This document shows positions 50,647 through 58,443 of a stretch of 58,569 nucleotides of DNA, one piece after another. The translations under genes and the position numbers were made by a program. Position 1 is the first letter of the stretch. Every line of letters starts with the position of its first letter. The notes below the pieces were generated by a model that saw only the letters and a list, made by a program, of their open reading frames with translations, ran no database searches and was not told the origin of the DNA. The DNA comes from Azohydromonas aeria (GTDB lineage Bacteria; Pseudomonadota; Gammaproteobacteria; Burkholderiales; Burkholderiaceae_C), in contig NZ_VIDQ01000045.1 in the NCBI RefSeq assembly GCF_009760915.1, forward strand, positions 1 through 58,569, given 5' to 3'.

Positions 50647-51318
50647 TCAGGCAGCGACTGACAAGGCCTGGGGTGTGGCGCGCAAACGATCGAAAGCCCA
50701 GGAGACGTCGCGGACCAAGGCCTCGCGGGCGCGAACGCCGTCACCCAGCGCCAGTGCGTCCACGATGTCCCCATGCAGATCCGAGTCAGGGCGCGAGTCG
50801 GAATGCATCAGGGCACGTGCGGCGCGCAGGTAGGGCCCCGATTGAAGCCACAGCGCTTCCACCATCGCCAACAGGCTGGGTGACCGAGCCGCGCCGTAGA
50901 TCCGGAAGTGAAAGGCCTGGTTGTGCTGCAGGCCCTCGGCCACCGTGGCCGGTGTCTGCAGTGCAGCGGTGATCTGGCGCGACAGGGTTCGCAGCTCCGC
51001 GATGTCGGCCTGCGCCAGGTGCGGTGTTGCCCATTCGGTGAGAGCGCCTTCCATCAACTTGCGGCAGCGGCAGATGTCCTCCAGCCGCTCCAGGGACAGG
51101 TGCGGCACGCACATGGAGCGACTGCGCGTGCGCTCGATCGCACGCTGTTCGGCCAACCGGCGCAGCGCCTCCCGCACAGGCATGGTGCTGGTGCCAAGCT
51201 CGTCGGCCAACGCCTGCAGTTCCAGCGTTTGGCCGGCAAGGAAGTCACCCCGCATGAGGCGATCCCGCAGGTTGCGGTAGACCGCCTCGTGGATGGATAC
51301 ATGTTCGACGACGCTCAT
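50647..51318 (-). CDS. GntR/FadR-family regulator of the sugar-acid cluster
   Basis: A 223-residue regulator with an N-terminal winged helix (VYRNLRDRLMRGDFLAGQTLELQALADELGTSTMPVREALRRL, about 13-57) and a C-terminal FCD domain (FHFRIYGAARSPSLLAMVEALW, and HGDIVDALALGD; the expected histidine/aspartate metal ligands). A perfect 19-bp palindrome starts 4 bases upstream of its start codon and lies between this leftward operon and the divergent isomerase gene, so the protein should control both. The effector is presumably the sugar acid or an intermediate. Confidence 0.9.
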   Translation of the reverse strand: MSVVEHVSIHEAVYRNLRDRLMRGDFLAGQTLELQALADELGTSTMPVREALRRLAEQRAIERTRSRSMCVPHLSLERLEDICRCRKLMEGALTEWATPHLAQADIAELRTLSRQITAALQTPATVAEGLQHNQAFHFRIYGAARSPSLLAMVEALWLQSGPYLRAARALMHSDSRPDSDLHGDIVDALALGDGVRAREALVRDVSWAFDRLRATPQALSVAA

Positions 51319-51321
51319 GGC

Positions 51322-51340
51322 TTTTGATCATTGATCAAAA
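51322..51340. promoter_or_regulatory. 19-bp GntR operator in the sugar-acid divergent promoter
   Basis: TTTTGATCA-T-TGATCAAAA, perfect 9-bp arms around one T, 4 bases from the gntR start and 85 bases from the isomerase start. The form TGATCA-N-TGATCA is compatible with FadR-subfamily binding sites. It is the only strong palindrome in the gap. Confidence 0.7.
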
Positions 51341-51424
51341 CTCAGCGTAGACTGGCCGCCGCGAGAAGGCAATAGGGGGAAACTTTCATTGGCGGGCGCC
51401 TGATGCACCGCCCTTGGGTTGCTT

Positions 51425-52231
51425 ATGAAACTTGCTGCCAATCTTTCGCTGCTGTTCACGGAGCTGCCCTTCGAGGAGCGTCCTGCTGCAGCGCGCCAAG
51501 CGGGATTCGAGGGCGCGGAGATCCTGTTTCCTTACGACCGTCCAGCGTCCGCGCTGCGCCGACTGATGGCAGACAGCGGCTTGCAGCTGGCGCTCATCAA
51601 CACGCCATTGGGTCCGCTAGGAGAACCGGGGTTGGCTGCGGTGGATGGTGCGCAGCCAGGCTTTCGCGATGCGATGGAGCGTGCATTGGATGTGGCATGC
51701 GAGACGAGCTGTCCCACCATCCACGTGATGGCCGGCCGTCCCGATCCCTTGCTCCGCACTGAGGATGTGAGACGCGTGCTGGTGGACAACCTGCGATGGG
51801 CCAGCTCGCGCGCGCTGGGGTATGGCATCACGCTCACCCTGGAGGCACTCAACCGTATCGACATGCCGGGCTATGCCTACCACCTGCCCAGCGAAGCGCT
51901 GAACGTGATCACGCAAGCAGGCGCGTCCAATCTCCGGTTGCAGTTTGACTTCTTTCACGCAGCCCGGGAGCGTCTGGACTGGCTTGTCGTCCTGGATGAA
52001 TGCCGCGCCGCCATCCACCACGTTCAATTGGCGCAAGCACCGCACCGGACTCAACCCGATCTTGCCGACGCCGGTCTGCGTCAGGCGCTCCAACGCCTTG
52101 TCTCCTGGAACTCCGTTTCCTGGCTGGGGCTGGAGTACCGGCCGCCAGGGTCAACGGCGGCAAGTCTGGATTGGATGCCAGCCATGCAGGCGCTGCTCTC
52201 GAGGACCGCCGACGACGAGCCGAGGCCGTAG
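51425..52231 (+). CDS. Hydroxypyruvate isomerase-like TIM-barrel protein (OtnI/Hyi family)
   Basis: A 268-residue TIM barrel of the AP-endonuclease-2/hydroxypyruvate isomerase family: NLSLLFTELPFEERPAAARQAGFEGAEILFPYD, INTPLGPLGEPGLAA, LTLEALNRIDMPGY with the Glu ligand, and FDFFHAARERLDW, HVQLAQAPHRTQPD and GLEYRP with the metal ligands His/Glu. Relatives isomerise hydroxypyruvate to tartronate semialdehyde or 2-oxo-tetronate to 3-oxo-tetronate (OtnI). It is alone on the plus strand but shares the operator with the gntR-ilvD operon. ATG 51425 is preferred to TTG 51419. Confidence 0.83.
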   Translation: MKLAANLSLLFTELPFEERPAAARQAGFEGAEILFPYDRPASALRRLMADSGLQLALINTPLGPLGEPGLAAVDGAQPGFRDAMERALDVACETSCPTIHVMAGRPDPLLRTEDVRRVLVDNLRWASSRALGYGITLTLEALNRIDMPGYAYHLPSEALNVITQAGASNLRLQFDFFHAARERLDWLVVLDECRAAIHHVQLAQAPHRTQPDLADAGLRQALQRLVSWNSVSWLGLEYRPPGSTAASLDWMPAMQALLSRTADDEPRP

Positions 52232-52583
52232 CGCACCGATGTGCGAGGCAATCTTCGCTTCGTCACTTGGTGACCCAGTGTTCCACGCTGCCAGCCCGCG
52301 CTTCGTCGAGCAGGTCGCGACCCCGGGGCCTGCACGTGCGCGCGTACCGTGTGGCGTGCAACGACAGCGTCCACGGCAGGCCGTGCAGCGCATGCCAGCC
52401 CTCGTCAAGCGCGTGCGGCTGCTGTCGGTGGACGAAGAGGGCTTGCGGGAGCCGGGCCACTACGGCTTTCACCATCGACCTTACGGCTGAAGATGGATTT
52501 TCCGGTGCCGGAGCTGGTGCCGGCAGCCACGCACGGAAACCTTTTACCTTGTAAATTGTGCATGGTCTGCTCAAAATGCAAGG
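52232..52583. other. Intergenic region between isomerase and DUF4143 genes
   Basis: 352 bases. On the minus strand an open frame 52475-52263 could encode a 70-residue peptide (see separate entry). Bases 52530-52580 are AT-rich (accttttaccttgtaaattg) and probably hold the promoter of the downstream ATPase gene. Confidence 0.4.
52263..52475 (-). CDS. Possible small ORF or gene fragment, 70 residues
   Basis: Starts MVKAVVARLPQALFVHRQ and ends RDLLDEARAGSVEHWVTK. An AAGG sequence lies 4 bases before the ATG. The composition (Trp, His, Leu balanced) is more protein-like than the GC-bias frames elsewhere, but I do not recognise the family, and the frame is open upstream for over a kilobase as a shadow of the ATPase gene. 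Either a small real gene or the tail of a deleted one. Confidence 0.25.
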   Translation of the reverse strand: MVKAVVARLPQALFVHRQQPHALDEGWHALHGLPWTLSLHATRYARTCRPRGRDLLDEARAGSVEHWVTK

Positions 52584-53759
52584 ATGATCGAACGCAAACT
52601 GCAGGCGCTCGCCGAACGTCGCCTGGAGCAGTCGCCAGCCGTGGCACTGCTGGGACCACGGCAGGTCGGCAAGACCACCCTGGCCCGCACGCTTGCCGCC
52701 CACAGGCCCGACGCACTGGTACTCGACATGGAGCTGACATCGGACCGCGCGGCGCTGGCGCAGCCGCAGTTGTTCCTGGCAGCGCACCGCGACCGGTTCG
52801 TCGTCATCGACGAGGTGCAGTTCGCACCGGAGCTGTTCTCGGCGCTGCGTCCGGAGATCGACGCCGATCGCCGGCCAGGCCGCTTCCTGCTGCTGGGCTC
52901 GGCGTCCGGCGAGTTGCTGCGGCAGACGAGCGAATCGCTGGCGGGCCGCATCGCCTACCTGGAGCTGGCGCCGCTGGGCGTGGCCGAAGTCCTGGACGCG
53001 GCGACTCCGGACCTGGCTGCGCTGCAGTCGCTGTGGCTGCGAGGCGGCTTTCCGCTGAGCCACCTGGCCGCCGACGACGAGGCGGCATACGCGTGGCGCC
53101 AGGACTTCATCCGCACCTTCCTGCAGCGCGACTTGCCCGGCATGGGTGTGCGCGTGCCGGCGGAAACCTTGCGACGGTTCTGGACGATGCTCGCGCACGT
53201 GCAGGGCCAGCTCTTCAATGCCTCGCAGCTTGGCGTGGCGCTGGGCGGCGCCGCGCACACCACCGTGGCACGCTACCTCGACTTGCTCGTGGACACGCTG
53301 ATGGTGCGCCGCCTGGAGCCGTTCCTGGCCAACGTCGGCAAGCGCCTGGTGAAGTCGCCGAAGGTCTACCTGCGCGACAGCGGCATCCTGCACGCACTGC
53401 TGGGCCTGGCCACGGTGCGCGACCTGCAGGGGCACCCGGTGGCCGGCGCATCCTGGGAAGGGTTCGTCGTGGAGCAGGTGGCGTCCGCGCTGCCCATGGA
53501 TGCGCAACTGGGCTTCTATCGTACGGCCGCCGGCGCCGAGCTTGACCTGGTTGTCGAGCACCGCGGCAGGCGCACGGGCATCGAGATCAAGTTCTCATCC
53601 TCGCCCAAGCCCAGCCGGGGCTTCTGGCAGGCCATCGAGGACCTGCAACTGGAGCGTGCCTTCGTGCTGGCACCTGTGCCCAGGCCATACCCGCTTTCCG
53701 AAAAAGTGGTCGTGCTGCCCGTATGGGATGTGGCTCAGGTACTGCCCGACACGCGCTGA
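52584..53759 (+). CDS. AAA_14/DUF4143 ATPase
   Basis: A 391-residue protein: AAA_14 domain with Walker A LLGPRQVGKTTLART (about 22-36), Walker B FVVIDEVQFAPELF (72-85) and arginine-containing sensor LLLGSASGELLRQTSESLAGR, followed from about 165 by DUF4143 (FIRTFLQRDLPGMGVRV, ARYLDLLVDTLMVRRLEPFLANVGKRLVKSPKVYLRDSGILHALLG) and a nuclease-like GFYRTAAGAELDLVVEHRGRRTGIEIKFSS end. Functions in this family are unknown; defence roles have been proposed. The AT-rich promoter and isolation between degraded sequences suggest horizontal acquisition (inference). Confidence 0.85.
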   Translation: MIERKLQALAERRLEQSPAVALLGPRQVGKTTLARTLAAHRPDALVLDMELTSDRAALAQPQLFLAAHRDRFVVIDEVQFAPELFSALRPEIDADRRPGRFLLLGSASGELLRQTSESLAGRIAYLELAPLGVAEVLDAATPDLAALQSLWLRGGFPLSHLAADDEAAYAWRQDFIRTFLQRDLPGMGVRVPAETLRRFWTMLAHVQGQLFNASQLGVALGGAAHTTVARYLDLLVDTLMVRRLEPFLANVGKRLVKSPKVYLRDSGILHALLGLATVRDLQGHPVAGASWEGFVVEQVASALPMDAQLGFYRTAAGAELDLVVEHRGRRTGIEIKFSSSPKPSRGFWQAIEDLQLERAFVLAPVPRPYPLSEKVVVLPVWDVAQVLPDTR

Positions 53760-53949
53760 CGGCCTGTCCACGACAGGAACTGACCCATGAATCAGCCAGC
53801 ACTGCCGCGGTTGCACTGGCAGACCGTCGGGAGACCTACAAAAAAGTTGCTGAAGCAACTTCACATAATGGGAATTGTGTGTTCGAGTAGGTACAGGCCT
53901 GCATACAGCGCCCACACATGCATCTGCGCACCAATCCAATTATGTCCAG

Positions 53950-54210
53950 TCGGTTGCACTCGGCCCGCGCTCCGCGTGTGAACCGGCGCGCTCCGGCCAC
54001 GCACCCGATGACGGCCACCGCGGCCAGCCGTATCAGCCACATCACCGGCTCGTGCAGTAGCAGCGATGCCAGCAGCAGCTTGAACAAGGGCTGCAGCAAT
54101 TGCAGTTGGGACACGGCAGCCACGCCACCCTGCGCCAAGCCTCGGTACCAGAACACGAAACCGACCAGCATGCTGAACACCTACACGTAGCCCAGGTCCA
54201 GGCATGCCGG
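53950..54210 (-). pseudogene. C-terminal remnant of an EamA/DMT-family transporter
   Basis: Reading leftwards, the frame gives LGYV, an in-frame TAG (54183-54181), then VFSMLVGFVFWYRGLAQGG, QLQLLQPLFKLLLASLLLHEP and VAGARRF. This is the characteristic last third of EamA permeases (last three helices). The stop codon and the absence of the first seven helices show it is inactive. Confidence 0.7.
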
Positions 54211-54231
54211 GGCATGGATGCCGGCCAGGCA

Positions 54232-54358
54232 GACGCATGCCCGGCGTCAGCTCGCCGCCCAGGATGGCTTGCACCATGAGGGCGTGAACGCGGACAACCA
54301 GCGTGCCGGCCTGTGCACGCCGTGGCAACCCGTCTGGTGCCGTGCGCTCAACGTTCAT
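54232..54358 (-). pseudogene. N-terminal remnant of a GntR/MocR-type regulator
   Basis: The frame beginning MNVERTAPDGLPRR contains VHALMVQAILGGELTPGMRLPG, the start of the GntR winged helix (compare DAILGGQLAPGDSLPSS in the regulator at 44059), and then runs into unrelated GC-rich sequence at about 54232. MocR regulators are often divergent from EamA genes; here the two are joined by a deletion. Confidence 0.6.
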
Positions 54359-54391
54359 CCATCTGTCCGTCCCAAGCTGGCAGCGTAAAGC

Positions 54392-55810
54392 TCAATCAAT
54401 CTGCGCGATGTGCAGCAGGTTCGTGCTGCCGGGCGTGCCGAACGGCATGCCGGCGGCGATGACGACGGTCTGCCCGGCCTGGGCCAGGCCGATCCTGCGT
54501 GCCGTGGCCACGGCCTCCTCGGTCATCTCCGGCACGTCGGCCACGTCATGGCACAGCACGGCGTTGACGCCCCACACCAGCGAAAGCCGCCGCGCGGTGG
54601 CACGCCGCGGGGTCATGCCGATGATGCGCGCACGCGGCCGCTCGCGAGCCATGCGCTGCGCCGAAGCGCCGGAGCTGGTGTAGGCCACCATCGCCGCCAC
54701 GTCCAGCAGCCCGGCCACCGAGCGCGCCGCCCAGCCGATGGCGTCGGCGGTGTTGGGCTGGGGCTGCGTGTGCGAGGCCTCGATGAGGTCGCGGTACTGC
54801 GGATCGGCCTCGGTGCGCGCGATGATGCGGTCCATCATCGCCACGGATTCCACGGGGTAGCGGCCCGAGGCCGACTCCGCGGACAGCATCACGGCATCGG
54901 CGCCGTCGTAGATGGCGGTGGCTACGTCGGAGGCTTCCGCGCGCGTGGGCACCGGCGCGCTCACCATCGATTCCAGCATCTGCGTGGCCACGATCACCGG
55001 CTTGCCCAGGCGGCGGCAGGCCCGCACGATGCGCTTCTGGATCGCGGGCACGGCCTCCGCCGGCAGTTCCACCCCCAGGTCGCCGCGCGCCACCATCACC
55101 GCGTCGGTTTCGGCCAGGATGGCGTCGAGCCGGTCCACGGCTGCAGGCTTCTCGATCTTGGCCACGATGCCCGCGCGGTCCTGGACGATGCGCTTGATCT
55201 CCACGATGTCCTCGGCACGCTGCACGAAGGACAGCGCGATCCAGTCCACGCCCAGGGTCAGGCCGAACTCCAGGTCGCGGTGGTCCTTCTCGGTCAGGGC
55301 GGAGAGCGGCAGCACCACGCCGGGCACGTTGACGCCCTTGCGGTCGGAGAGTGGGCCGCCGTTGAGCACCACCGTCTCGACGAAGCCCTCGCCCAGCCGC
55401 GTGACCTGGAGCCGCAGCCGCCCGTCGTCGATGAGCAGCTCTGCCCCTTCGGTGAGCGCAGCGAAGATCTCCGGGTGCGGCAGGGCCACGCGCGTGGCGT
55501 CGCCCGGGTGCTCCTTGTCGAGGTCCAGCCGGAACGTGGCACCCTCCTTGAGCTGCACAGGGCCCTGGGCCAGCGTGCCCACGCGCAGCTTCGGTCCCTG
55601 CAGATCCAGCAGCACGCCGATGGGGCGGCCCACCTCGCGCTCGACGGCGCGGATGTGCTCCATGCGCTGCTGGTGGTCAGCGTGGCTGCCGTGGCTGAAG
55701 TTGAGGCGGAACACGTCGGCGCCCGCCTCGACCAGGGCCTGGATGGTGGCGCGGTCCGAGCTGGACGGGCCCAGCGTGGCGACGATCTTGGCGTTGCAGT
55801 GACGTTTCAT
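54392..55810 (-). CDS. pyk: Pyruvate kinase
   Basis: A 472-residue enzyme making pyruvate and ATP from phosphoenolpyruvate and ADP. KIVATLGPSSSD at the start, RLNFSHG, VLLDLQGPKLRVG, the metal site IVAKIEKPAAVDRLDAI and VMVARGDLGVELP, QMLESMVSAPVPTRAEASDVATAIYDGADAVMLSAESASGRYP, and TSSGASAQRMARERP near the C-terminal domain are all signature. It follows garR/glxR by 43 bases on the same strand, part of the glucarate operon, where it would draw glycerate-derived PEP to pyruvate. A second pyk elsewhere in the genome is likely. Confidence 0.95.
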   Translation of the reverse strand: MKRHCNAKIVATLGPSSSDRATIQALVEAGADVFRLNFSHGSHADHQQRMEHIRAVEREVGRPIGVLLDLQGPKLRVGTLAQGPVQLKEGATFRLDLDKEHPGDATRVALPHPEIFAALTEGAELLIDDGRLRLQVTRLGEGFVETVVLNGGPLSDRKGVNVPGVVLPLSALTEKDHRDLEFGLTLGVDWIALSFVQRAEDIVEIKRIVQDRAGIVAKIEKPAAVDRLDAILAETDAVMVARGDLGVELPAEAVPAIQKRIVRACRRLGKPVIVATQMLESMVSAPVPTRAEASDVATAIYDGADAVMLSAESASGRYPVESVAMMDRIIARTEADPQYRDLIEASHTQPQPNTADAIGWAARSVAGLLDVAAMVAYTSSGASAQRMARERPRARIIGMTPRRATARRLSLVWGVNAVLCHDVADVPEMTEEAVATARRIGLAQAGQTVVIAAGMPFGTPGSTNLLHIAQID

Positions 55811-55853
55811 CAGCGGGTTCCTTGGTTGGGTGGGCGGTACGCTCTCTGGGTGT

Positions 55854-56759
55854 TCAGCTCTTGGCGACGTCGTGGTTGCCCATGATCTCCAGCGCGCGCA
55901 CCAGCGCCGAGTGGTCCAGGTCGGCCATGCCGTTGGCGGCGAGCACCTGCATCAGCTGCGCGGCGCCGGCCGTCTGCGGCAGCGCCAGGCCCAGCTCGCG
56001 CGCGCCCTGCAGCGCCAGGTTCAGGTCCTTCTGGTGCAGCTTGATGCGGAAGCCCGGGTTGAAGGTGCGCTTGACCATGCGCTCGCCGTGCACCTCCAGG
56101 ATGCGGCTCGAAGCGAAGCCGCCCATCAGCGCCTCGCGCACCTTGGCCGGGTCGGCGCCGGCCTTGCTGGCGAAGATCAGCGCCTCGCCCACGGCGGCGA
56201 TGTTCAGCGCCACGATGATCTGGTTGGCCACCTTCGTGGTCTGGCCGTCGCCGTTGCCGCCCACGAGCGTGATGTTCTTGCCCATCTTCTCCAGCAGCGG
56301 GCGCACCTTCTCGAACACCGCCGGGTCGCCGCCGCACATGATGGTCAGCGACGCCGCCTTGGCACCCACCTCGCCGCCGGAGACCGGCGCATCAACGTAG
56401 TCGGCGCCCAGCGCGTTGATCTTCTGCGCGAAGGTCTTGGTGGCCATCGGCGAGATCGAGCTCATGTCCACGATCACCTTGCGCGCACCGCCCTGCGCGC
56501 CGCCGACCTGCAGCGCGGAGGCCACGCCGTTCTCGCCGAAGAGCACCGCTTCCACGTCCGGCGTGTCCGGCACCATGGTGAAGACGATCTCGGACTGCAC
56601 AGTCACTTCCGCAGCGTTGGCGCAGACCTTGGCGCCCGTGGCCGTGACACTCTCGTGCACGGGTCCCACGGTGTTGACGAAAAGCGTGTGCCCGGCGTTG
56701 ACCAGGTGCAGCGCCATCGGGGTGCCCATGATGCCCAGGCCGATGAATCCGATGTTCAT
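55854..56759 (-). CDS. glxR: 2-hydroxy-3-oxopropionate (tartronate semialdehyde) reductase
   Basis: A 301-residue beta-hydroxyacid dehydrogenase: GFIGLGIMGTPMALHLVNAGH, DMSSISPMATKTFA, DAPVSGGEVGAKAASLTIMCGG and the catalytic lysine in GQTTKVANQIIVALNIAAVGEAL; the NPGFRIKLHQKDLNLAL tail is typical of GlxR/GarR. It reduces tartronate semialdehyde to D-glycerate. Its neighbours (gudD, aldehyde dehydrogenase, pyruvate kinase) place it in D-glucarate use via the aldolase route, although no garL is in the window. The frame is open far upstream through the aldehyde dehydrogenase, but ATG 56759 gives the family N-terminus. Confidence 0.92.
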   Translation of the reverse strand: MNIGFIGLGIMGTPMALHLVNAGHTLFVNTVGPVHESVTATGAKVCANAAEVTVQSEIVFTMVPDTPDVEAVLFGENGVASALQVGGAQGGARKVIVDMSSISPMATKTFAQKINALGADYVDAPVSGGEVGAKAASLTIMCGGDPAVFEKVRPLLEKMGKNITLVGGNGDGQTTKVANQIIVALNIAAVGEALIFASKAGADPAKVREALMGGFASSRILEVHGERMVKRTFNPGFRIKLHQKDLNLALQGARELGLALPQTAGAAQLMQVLAANGMADLDHSALVRALEIMGNHDVAKS

Positions 56760-56881
56760 GTGTTTCTCCTTCGATTGGTCGATGAGGAAGACGGCTGCTC
56801 GTGCGCAAGGCTCCGGATGGTGCTCATGTGCTGCCTCCATGCATCGGGCATGGGCGCCCAGGACGGGACGCGCCGATGTCA

Positions 56882-56912
56882 GGCCGGCGGCAGGCAACGC
56901 CTGCTGCCGGCC
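56882..56912 (-). terminator. Strong hairpin between aldehyde dehydrogenase gene and glxR
   Basis: GGCCGGCGGCAGGC and GCCTGCTGCCGGCC form a 14-bp stem with one mismatch around AAC, in the 212-base gap. It lies 59 bases beyond the aldehyde dehydrogenase stop; with no T-tract it may attenuate read-through. Confidence 0.5.
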
Positions 56913-56971
56913 AGGATGCTGCGGGCCTGCACAGGACAGGCCGCGCCTTCTGGGTGTTGCAGGCTGTGCGC

Positions 56972-58411
56972 TCAGGCCTGCGTGTAGGAGGTCTTCACCG
57001 TGGTGAAGAACTCGGCCGCGTAGCGGCCCTGCTCGCGCGGGCCGTAGCTCGAACCCTTGCGGCCGCCAAACGGCACGTGGTAGTCCACGCCCGCGGTAGG
57101 CAGGTTCACCATCGTCATGCCGGCCTGTGCGTGGCGCTTGAAGTGCGTGGCATGCTTGAGGCTCGTCGTGGCGATACCCGAGGCCAGGCCGAAGGGCGTG
57201 TCGTTGGCAAGCGCCAGCGCCGTGTCGTAGTCCTTCACGCGAATCACGCTCACCACCGGGCCGAAGATCTCCTCGGTGTTGATGCGCATCTCGGCCGTGG
57301 TGTCGGTGAAGAGCGCGGGCGTCATGTAGAAGCCCGGTGCGCCCTCGCTGTTGCGGCCCAGCGCCTCGCCGCCGGCAGCCAGCCGCGCGCCCTCGGCCTT
57401 GCCGATGGCCACGTACTCCAGGTCCTGCGCCAGCTGCTTCTCGTCGACCACCGGACCGATGTCGGTGCCCGCCTTGCGCGCGTCGTCCACCTTGATGCCC
57501 TTCATCTTCTCGACCATGGCGGCCACGAACTTGTCGTGGATGCCCTCGGTGACGATGACGCGGCTGGAAGCCGTGCAGCGCTGGCCGGTGGAGAAGAAGC
57601 CGCTGTTGATGGCGCAGTTGACCGCCACGCCCAGGTCGGCGTCGTCGAGCACGATGAACGGGTTCTTGCCACCCATCTCCAGCTGGAACTTGGCCATGCG
57701 TGCCACGCAGGAGGCGGCGACCTGCTTGCCGGTGTTCACCGAGCCGGTGAAGCTGATGGCATTGACGCGCGCATCGTCGAGCAGCGCCTGGCCCACGACG
57801 GAGCCGCGGCCCATCACGAGGTTGAACACGCCCGCGGGCAGGCCCGCGCGGTGCAGGATGTCGGCCAGCGCCCAGGCCGAGCCCGGCACCAGGTCCGCGG
57901 GCTTGAGCACCACGCTGTTGCCAAATGCCAGGGCCGGGGCCAGCTTCCAGGCGGGAATGGCGATCGGGAAGTTCCACGGCGTGATCAGGCCCACCACGCC
58001 TACAGGCTCACGCGTGACTTCCACACCCACGCCCGGGCGCACCGAGGCCACCACGTCGCCGGAAGCGCGCAGCGCTTCGCCGGCGAAGAACTTGAAGATG
58101 TTGCCCGCGCGCACGACCTCGCCGATGGCCTCGGGCAGCGTCTTGCCCTCCTCGCGGGCCAGCAGGTCACCCAGCTCGGCCTTGCGGGCCAGGATCTCGC
58201 CGCCAGCGGCGTCGAGGATGTCAAAGCGCTGCTGCGGCGTGGTCAGGCCCCAGGCGGGTGCGGCTGCATGGGCCGCGGCGATGGCGGCGCGCGCCTGCGC
58301 GGCGTCAGCCTGTGCGTACTCGCCCACCACGTCGCGCGTGTCGGAGGGGTTGATGTTGCGCGTGACGGCGGCGCCTTCGATCCACTCGCCGCCGATGAGG
58401 TTCTTGAACAT
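56972..58411 (-). CDS. Aldehyde dehydrogenase, probably alpha-ketoglutarate semialdehyde dehydrogenase
   Basis: A 479-residue NAD(P)-dependent aldehyde dehydrogenase. Substrate and cofactor residues: PWNFPIAIPAWKLAPALAFGN with the Asn, VVLKPADL with the NAD lysine, QLEMGGKNPFIVLDDADL with the catalytic Glu, and GQRCTASSR with the nucleophile Cys. It lies directly downstream of gudD (32-base gap), which suggests it oxidises 2,5-dioxopentanoate to 2-oxoglutarate, the last step of a non-aldolase glucarate route. Short-chain or succinate semialdehyde specificity is also possible. Confidence 0.88.
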   Translation of the reverse strand: MFKNLIGGEWIEGAAVTRNINPSDTRDVVGEYAQADAAQARAAIAAAHAAAPAWGLTTPQQRFDILDAAGGEILARKAELGDLLAREEGKTLPEAIGEVVRAGNIFKFFAGEALRASGDVVASVRPGVGVEVTREPVGVVGLITPWNFPIAIPAWKLAPALAFGNSVVLKPADLVPGSAWALADILHRAGLPAGVFNLVMGRGSVVGQALLDDARVNAISFTGSVNTGKQVAASCVARMAKFQLEMGGKNPFIVLDDADLGVAVNCAINSGFFSTGQRCTASSRVIVTEGIHDKFVAAMVEKMKGIKVDDARKAGTDIGPVVDEKQLAQDLEYVAIGKAEGARLAAGGEALGRNSEGAPGFYMTPALFTDTTAEMRINTEEIFGPVVSVIRVKDYDTALALANDTPFGLASGIATTSLKHATHFKRHAQAGMTMVNLPTAGVDYHVPFGGRKGSSYGPREQGRYAAEFFTTVKTSYTQA

Positions 58412-58443
58412 GTCTATTCCTTGAATGATTTCAGGCTCAACGT

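Larger units (their letters stand above)
53760..54391. other. Degraded region with fused gene remnants
   Basis: 632 bases without an intact gene between the DUF4143 ATPase and pyruvate kinase. It contains two minus-strand fragments (EamA transporter tail, GntR N-terminus) listed separately, plus an AT-rich patch around 53836-53890. The arrangement fits a deletion that joined two formerly divergent neighbours. Confidence 0.6.

Noticed and set aside
56760..57977. Long frame in front of glxR, within the aldehyde dehydrogenase gene
   Set aside because: Shadow of a confirmed gene on the same strand; the glxR family start is at 56759.
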